DNA of 9,708 bases, from the NCBI GenBank assembly GCA_024642185.1, contig JAHEBR010000067.1, forward strand, positions 1 through 9,708, read 5' to 3'. The notes beneath the pieces are model-generated. The model was not told where the DNA came from. It did no database searches and was given only the letters and a program-made list of their open reading frames with translations. This document shows positions 7,318 to 9,708 of the stretch, piece after piece. Position numbers and translations under genes: made by a program. Position 1 is the first letter of the stretch, and every line of letters starts with the position of its first letter. This stretch comes from Marivivens sp. (lineage in GTDB: Bacteria > Pseudomonadota > Alphaproteobacteria > Rhodobacterales > Rhodobacteraceae).

Positions 7318-7330
7318 GGCCGTTTCGGCC
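7318..7330 (-). other. Perfect hairpin in the tolQ leader
   Basis: GGCCG / three-base loop / CGGCC forms a 5-bp perfect stem about 18 bases upstream of the tolQ start codon. It is close enough to affect ribosome access or to be an operator half-site pair. Short GC stems occur often by chance in this GC-rich DNA. Confidence 0.3.
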
Positions 7331-7341
7331 TGTTTGGTCCG

Positions 7342-7370
7342 ATTTACCGCATTTCTCGGTGCAAAGCCAA
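7342..7370 (-). promoter_or_regulatory. Weak candidate promoter upstream of tolQ
   Basis: TTGGCT (7370-7365), a 17-base spacer and GTAAAT (7347-7342) lie in the most A/T-rich part of the ybgC-tolQ gap, about 43 bases before the tolQ start. The -35 box matches four of six bases and the -10 only three of six. It is listed mainly because a gap of this size at the head of tolQRA is where a promoter would be expected. Confidence 0.2.
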
Positions 7371-7374
7371 TAGA

Positions 7375-7390
7375 GCCTGCATGGGCAGGC
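7375..7390 (-). other. Perfect 6-bp hairpin downstream of ybgC
   Basis: GCCTGC / four-base loop / GCAGGC is a perfect stem about 29 bases past the ybgC stop. On the minus strand it is followed by TCTATTGG, not a T-run, so it is not a canonical Rho-independent terminator. It could stabilise the 3' end of the upstream transcript, act as a weak pause site, or be a protein-binding palindrome. Confidence 0.35.
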
Positions 7391-7418
7391 AGAGGGCCGC
7401 CGATCACCTTGTCGTGGG

Positions 7419-7808
7419 CTAGTGCAGCGGGCGGCGCAGGATCGCGGGAATACGAGCTGGCGCACCGGTCGAAGAGAGCGCCACAAGGGTCACATTCGCG
7501 GTGAAAAGCGCCTTGCCATCGCGCTTGACCTCTTGGCGAAGCACGATGCGCGCCCCGCCGATCTGCTCGAGCGTGGTCTCGACCACCAGCTCGTCGTCGA
7601 ACTTGGCGGGCTGGAGGTAATCCGCCTCGACGCGGCGCACCGCAAAAACGATCCCTTCCTCGGCCTTCAAACGCCCCTGATCGACGCCGAGTGAACGCAC
7701 CCACTCTGTCCGCGCCCGTTCGATGAAGCGCAGGTAATTGGCATAATAGACGATGCCGGCAAGGTCGGTGTCTTCGTAATAGACGCGCAAGGCGAAGCGG
7801 TGGGTCAT
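7419..7808 (-). CDS. ybgC: Acyl-CoA thioesterase YbgC (hotdog fold, 4-hydroxybenzoyl-CoA thioesterase-like)
   Basis: YbgC is a cytoplasmic hotdog-fold thioesterase that hydrolyses short- or long-chain acyl-CoA/ACP, depending on species. It is almost always encoded beside tolQ and is linked to phospholipid metabolism. The 129-residue protein contains the active-site segment VYYEDTDLAGIVYYANYLRF at 9-28, with catalytic Asp15 (E. coli Asp18) in EDTD, followed by the active-site helix ERARTEWVRSLG. The usual VYH of the family is VYY here (Tyr22 where E. coli has His). AAAGG lies six bases before the ATG. The gene is 27 bp after thpR and 119 bp before tolQ, a standard alphaproteobacterial arrangement. 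Length is typical (about 130). Confidence 0.95.
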   Translation of the reverse strand: MTHRFALRVYYEDTDLAGIVYYANYLRFIERARTEWVRSLGVDQGRLKAEEGIVFAVRRVEADYLQPAKFDDELVVETTLEQIGGARIVLRQEVKRDGKALFTANVTLVALSSTGAPARIPAILRRPLH

Positions 7809-7835
7809 GTCGGGCCTTTCAGTCTCGGGCCGACC

Positions 7836-8378
7836 CTAGGCAGCGAAGGGATAGAGGGCAAGCGGCTCGTATCTGACGCCGTCTGGATGGAGGTGCGAGC
7901 CGAAAAGGCCAAAGGCGATGGCCCGCTCGGGCTCGGTGGCGGATGGGCCGTAGCGTTCGAGAAAGCGGGCAAGACGCGCATGGGACGCCACATCAGTAGG
8001 CGTCATCCGCGCCAGCGTGATGTGGGGGTGATAGCGCTCGTGCGGCAGATCGATCCCCGCCGCCCGAACCGCCCTCCGGACCGCATCGCGTAGCGCGATG
8101 AGGCGCGGCTCGGGGTCGATATCGGCATAGAGGATGCGGGGCTTGTCGCCGCCGAAGACGCCTATCTCGCGCACGTTCACCAGTGGGGCGGGCAGCCGAA
8201 TGGCGGAGAGTTCCTCGCCGAGGGCGGCCAGCGCGGCATCGGACTGGTCACCAAGAAATGCCAAGGTGATATGCAGGTTCTCAGGTTTCGTCGGCCGCCC
8301 GAAATCGACCCGCCGCGTCAGCCCCTCGGCCAACTGCGCCGCGCCTGCCGGAAGGGTCAGGGCGACGAAGGAGCGCAT
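7836..8378 (-). CDS. thpR: RNA 2',3'-cyclic phosphodiesterase / 2'-5' RNA ligase family protein ThpR
   Basis: ThpR is a 2H-phosphoesterase that opens 2',3'-cyclic phosphate RNA ends and can join tRNA halves by 2'-5' linkage in vitro. Its physiological role is unclear. The 180-residue protein begins with the family's RSFVALTLP strand. Both catalytic HxTx motifs are intact: HITL at 36-39 (ENLHITLAFLG) and HITL at 119-122 (YHPHITLAR). The length matches the E. coli enzyme (about 176). The start ATG shares one base with the stop of the upstream gene (TGATG at 8380-8376), a classic termination-reinitiation arrangement. The TAG stop is 27 bp before ybgC. The N-terminal residues up to the first motif fit the family well, so this start is favoured. 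Confidence 0.94.
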   Translation of the reverse strand: MRSFVALTLPAGAAQLAEGLTRRVDFGRPTKPENLHITLAFLGDQSDAALAALGEELSAIRLPAPLVNVREIGVFGGDKPRILYADIDPEPRLIALRDAVRRAVRAAGIDLPHERYHPHITLARMTPTDVASHARLARFLERYGPSATEPERAIAFGLFGSHLHPDGVRYEPLALYPFAA

Positions 8379-8998
8379 CAGCTCTGCCCGGACCGCGCAA
8401 AGAGCCGAAGCGCGTGTGCCGGATCATGCGACGCAGGCGGCAGGACCGGATCATAGGCCGCGCGGATCACATCCGCGATCTCGGGCCGGATCACAGCCGC
8501 GCCATCAAGAAGCGCCAGCGGAGAGGCGCTGGCGAAGGCGGCCTCGGACCAACTCAGGATCATCTGCACGGCCTGCGTCAGCGCGATAGTCTCGGCAGAG
8601 ACTTCAGCAAGAGCGGGGCTCATCCGCACGAACACGAAGCAAGCCTTGATCGCGCCCGCCTTATCAAAGCGAAAATGGCGATAGTGGTGTGCCTCGCTGG
8701 CCACAAGATCAGGGATCATCCCCGCGATGCCGGGCACCATCCGGTCAAGGTCGCTCAGGGCCGCAAGTTCATCCCAATCCCGAAAGAAGAACATCATCAG
8801 GTTGGCGCCAAGCTCGGGATCGGTCTCGGCCATCTTGTGACCGGCCATCGCCACCACGGCCTCGATAGCGCCCTTCAGAACGCCCAAGGTCTGCGCCTCG
8901 ACGCCGAAGATCACCGGCACGATGGGGCGGCCCCAGCGGGCGCAGAGAAAGCTTCCGTCGGTGCGGGTGAAAAGCGGGGGGATGTCGTCTGGCGTCAT
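8378..8998 (-). CDS. Uncharacterised 206-residue protein between ruvB and thpR
   Basis: I do not recognise this protein as a named family, though I have a vague memory of a similar hypothetical protein in Rhodobacterales. It is predicted to be soluble and cytoplasmic, with no signal peptide or membrane helix. Visible features are an N-terminal FTRTDGSFLCARWGRPIVPV (10-29) and an Ala/Val-rich helix with GHKMAETDPELGANL (53-67). A hydrophobic-aromatic strand FFFRDWDEL (70-78) follows, then a His cluster EAHHYRHFRF (102-111) and the strand IKACFVFVRM (117-126). Cys19 and Cys120 and four His (54, 104, 105, 108) could bind metal or act in catalysis, but no known motif is complete. Codon use resembles its neighbours, so it is a real gene. 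No clear Shine-Dalgarno precedes the ATG, 31 bp after ruvB. Its stop overlaps the thpR start by one base, implying joint expression. Confidence 0.88.
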   Translation of the reverse strand: MTPDDIPPLFTRTDGSFLCARWGRPIVPVIFGVEAQTLGVLKGAIEAVVAMAGHKMAETDPELGANLMMFFFRDWDELAALSDLDRMVPGIAGMIPDLVASEAHHYRHFRFDKAGAIKACFVFVRMSPALAEVSAETIALTQAVQMILSWSEAAFASASPLALLDGAAVIRPEIADVIRAAYDPVLPPASHDPAHALRLFARSGQS

Positions 8999-9029
8999 GG
9001 GCGCGGCCTAGCGGCTTTTGCGGGCAATC

Positions 9030-9708
9030 TCAATCGAAGAGGTCGGCGCCGCTTTTCGGCGCTTCAAGGCCAAGGTGCCGCCAGGCGGCAGCGGCCAGCA
9101 TCCGCCCGCGCGGGGTCCGCTGAATAAGGCCCTGCTGGAGAAGATAGGGCTCGATCACTTCTTCAAGCGCATCGCGGCTTTCCGAAAGGGCCGCCGAAAG
9201 CGTTTCGATCCCCACCGGCCCGCCGCCGTAGCTTTCGGCGATCAGGCTCAGATAGCGTCGGTCGGCCCCATCAAGACCGAGGTGATCGACGCCAAGGCGC
9301 GTCAGCGCCATGTCGGCCAGCGCGCGGGTGACGCGGCCATCGCCCTCGACCAGCGCGAAATCGACAACCCGGCGCAAGAGCCGCCCGGCGATGCGCGGCG
9401 TGCCACGGGCGCGGCGGGCGATCTCGCGGGCGCCCTCGTCCTCGGCGGGGGTGCCCATCAGGCGCGCGCCGCGGGTGACGATCTCGTGCAGCTCTTCCAC
9501 GGTGTAGAACTGAAGCCGCGTCGGGATCCCGAACCTGTCACGCAGCGGCGTTGTCAGAAGGCCGAGGCGGGTGGTCGCGCCCACGAGGGTGAAGGGCTGA
9601 AGCTCGATCCGCACCGTCCGCGCCGCCGGCCCCTCGCCGATCACAAGATCCAGCTCAAAGTCCTCAAGCGCGGGATAGAGCACCTCTTCCACCGCCGGAT
9701 TGAGCCGG
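9030..9708 (-). CDS. ruvB: Holliday junction branch-migration ATPase RuvB (C-terminal 225 residues; 5' end outside window)
   Basis: RuvB is the AAA+ hexamer that drives branch migration of Holliday junctions with RuvA before RuvC resolution. The visible part starts within RLNPAVEEVLYPALEDF, the stretch right after the Walker B DEIH of the family. Walker A and B therefore lie beyond the right edge. Sensor I is in VGATTRLGLLTTP, the arginine-finger segment is PLRDRFGI, and sensor II is in ARGTPRIAGRLLRR. The C-terminal winged-helix DNA-binding domain follows, with AESYGGGPVGIETLS and EPYLLQQGLIQRTPRGRML. The reading frame is open to the edge; the in-frame GTG at 9692 is an internal Val of AVEEVL, not the start. 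The protein ends DLFD with TGA at 9032-9030. About 110 residues of the roughly 340-residue family are missing. Confidence 0.97.
   Translation of the reverse strand, partial: RLNPAVEEVLYPALEDFELDLVIGEGPAARTVRIELQPFTLVGATTRLGLLTTPLRDRFGIPTRLQFYTVEELHEIVTRGARLMGTPAEDEGAREIARRARGTPRIAGRLLRRVVDFALVEGDGRVTRALADMALTRLGVDHLGLDGADRRYLSLIAESYGGGPVGIETLSAALSESRDALEEVIEPYLLQQGLIQRTPRGRMLAAAAWRHLGLEAPKSGADLFD

Noticed and set aside
7375..7390. Rho-independent terminator after ybgC
   Set aside because: The stem is perfect but short (6 bp) and no T-run follows on the minus strand, so it is recorded only as a hairpin.
9690..9692. GTG as the start of ruvB
   Set aside because: The frame stays open to the window edge and reads RLNPAVEEVL, a core RuvB segment, so the GTG is an internal Val and the gene is truncated by the window.

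Overview
The window is a high-GC stretch in which every supportable gene lies on the minus strand. Gene content and order point to an alphaproteobacterium, most likely of the Rhodobacterales (Rhodobacter/Roseobacter type). This placement rests on remembered gene order and protein flavour, not on a search. No tRNA, rRNA, mobile element, CRISPR array or phage gene is visible.

Read in the direction of transcription (right to left), the first block is housekeeping. It holds ruvB (C-terminal two thirds, 9708-9030), an unrecognised 206-residue protein (8998-8378), the RNA 2',3'-cyclic phosphodiesterase-like thpR (8378-7836) and the acyl-CoA thioesterase ybgC (7808-7419). The unknown gene and thpR share one base (TGATG), so they are probably translated together. 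A 119-bp gap with two perfect hairpins separates ybgC from tolQ.

The second block is the complete Tol-Pal cell-envelope system: tolQ (7299-6625), tolR (6623-6147), tolA (6134-5019, GTG start), tolB (4915-3599), pal (3523-3011) and cpoB/ybgF (2995-2162). TolQ, TolR and TolA form the proton-motive-force-driven inner-membrane motor. TolB is the periplasmic beta-propeller, Pal is the peptidoglycan-binding outer-membrane lipoprotein, and CpoB is the periplasmic coiled-coil/TPR regulator. Together they link the envelope layers and drive outer-membrane constriction at division. The tolQRA genes are almost gapless. Gaps of 103 bp (tolA-tolB) and 75 bp (tolB-pal) leave room for internal promoters.

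The third block begins with tilS (2165-885), whose ATG overlaps the cpoB stop as ATGA, so tRNA-Ile lysidine synthesis is coupled to the envelope operon. It continues after 74 bp with ftsH (810 to the left edge), which starts at TTG and is cut before its protease domain.

I see no novel defence, mobile or biosynthetic system. This is conserved core genome. The most useful leads are the uncharacterised gene beside thpR, the proline-rich rather than helical TolA linker, the Tyr-for-His change in the YbgC active-site segment, and several small palindromes in the intergenic gaps.
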